NCBI GenBank assembly: GCA_030632625.1
Contig: DAOVUK010000194.1
Location: 1 to 6,489 of the forward strand
Direction: 5' to 3'
DNA length: 6,489 nt
From: Gammaproteobacteria bacterium
Lineage (GTDB): Bacteria > Pseudomonadota > Gammaproteobacteria > GRL18
Shown here: piece by piece, positions 6,008 to 6,489 of the stretch
Layout of the letters: each line of letters starts with the position of its first letter
Numbering within the stretch: position 1 is the first letter of the stretch
Translations under genes and position numbers: made by a program
The notes under the pieces: model-generated
The model's input: the letters and a program-made list of their open reading frames with translations, nothing else
Database searches by the model: none
Told to the model about the DNA's origin: nothing

Positions 6008-6489
6008 ATGCCATTAACAAATAACCCTGTAAAAAAAGCAGTTATTACCATGCTGCCGGTCATTTTAATCCTGCTTTTTACCGGACTGATAAGCGCTTGC
6101 GACGAAAAAGAAACGCCTAAAAAACGCAGTTCAAGAGCACTGCCTGCCGTTGAAACAGAGCAGGCTATGGTGCAGTCTCTTAATCATAAAATGACCGTAA
6201 CAGGTACTCTGGAACCCACTCGAACTGTGCATTTTTATAACCAGGCACAGGGCATGTTAGTTGAACTTCCCTTCCATGAAGGTGATACAGTGAACAAGGG
6301 TGAATTACTGGCCCGAATGGATGATACCATTTTCAGAGCTGAATATAATAAGGCCGATGCAACATTTAAACAAGCTCGTGTTGACTATGGTCGTCTGGAA
6401 AAACTGGCTAAAACAAACCTGACCTCCAAAGAATTATTAATCCGTGCCAAAACCAAAGTCGCCTTTGATCAGGCTGAATATGATTTACA
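6008..6489 (+). CDS. Lipoprotein periplasmic adaptor (membrane fusion protein, AcrA/HlyD type), 3' end outside window
   Basis: 160 whole codons are visible before the right edge; the family is usually about 350-400 residues. The N-terminus has a Lys pair (9-10), a hydrophobic stretch (11-30) and a lipobox ISAC with the lipidated Cys at 31. The following Asp32 matches the inner-membrane retention rule known for enteric lipoproteins such as AcrA. A barrel-sandwich (lipoyl-like) half follows, with QAQGMLVELPFHEGD at 79-93 and VNKGELLARMDD at 95-106. A helical-hairpin segment begins near 108-160 (Ala/Lys/Glu-rich, ending AKTKVAFDQAEYDL). Such adaptors join an inner-membrane pump, usually RND type, to an outer-membrane channel; the pump gene is expected just to the right but is not visible. 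The ATG at 6008 is preferred over the in-frame ATG at 6050 because it keeps the positively charged n-region of the signal peptide. Confidence 0.9.
   Translation, partial: MPLTNNPVKKAVITMLPVILILLFTGLISACDEKETPKKRSSRALPAVETEQAMVQSLNHKMTVTGTLEPTRTVHFYNQAQGMLVELPFHEGDTVNKGELLARMDDTIFRAEYNKADATFKQARVDYGRLEKLAKTNLTSKELLIRAKTKVAFDQAEYDL

Noticed and set aside
1..6489. CRISPR array, tRNA, rRNA or phage attachment site
   Set aside because: No regularly spaced direct repeats, cloverleaf-like sequence, rRNA signature or paired attachment repeats were seen.

Overview
The window looks like a chromosomal segment from a moderately AT-leaning Gram-negative bacterium, most likely a gammaproteobacterium. Evidence for this is a Tat-exported molybdenum hydroxylase, an Atm1-type ABC exporter and a lipoprotein periplasmic adaptor that needs an outer membrane. 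The species cannot be named from the sequence alone. No rRNA, tRNA, CRISPR array or complete insertion sequence is visible.

Layout. (1) Positions 1-2536, minus strand: a two-gene operon for a molybdenum hydroxylase of the isoquinoline 1-oxidoreductase (IorAB) type. The small [2Fe-2S]x2 subunit comes first (2069-2536). It overlaps the large molybdopterin subunit, which has a Tat signal and runs off the left edge just before its expected catalytic glutamate. (2) Positions 2537-3091 have no credible gene. They hold a roughly 205-bp MITE-like imperfect palindrome with 20-bp perfect terminal inverted repeats (about 2584-2790), a small hairpin, and a good sigma70-type promoter on the minus strand (TTGACA-N17-TAATAT). 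If used, that promoter would transcribe the operon through the palindrome in a leader of about 370 nt. (3) Positions 3092-3805, plus strand: a secreted amidohydrolase-like protein whose C-terminus appears truncated. (4) Positions 3806-4154: non-coding, with two weak hairpins. (5) Positions 4155-5951, minus strand: a complete Atm1/HMT-type half-size ABC exporter. (6) A 56-bp divergent intergenic gap. (7) Positions 6008-6489, plus strand: the N-terminal part of an AcrA-like lipoprotein membrane fusion protein, probably the first gene of an efflux operon continuing to the right.

How the genes relate. The two oxidoreductase subunits clearly form one enzyme: the small subunit passes electrons from the molybdenum centre, and no FAD subunit is present between or upstream of them. 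The Atm1-like exporter and the adaptor share a short divergent control region and may be co-regulated, but their adjacency does not show that they act together. The middle of the window (2537-4154), with its palindromic element, degraded-looking hydrolase and empty flanks, looks like a patch of genome remodelling. I did not find a convincing new biological system. The most unusual structure is the long palindrome in the leader of the molybdenum hydroxylase operon.
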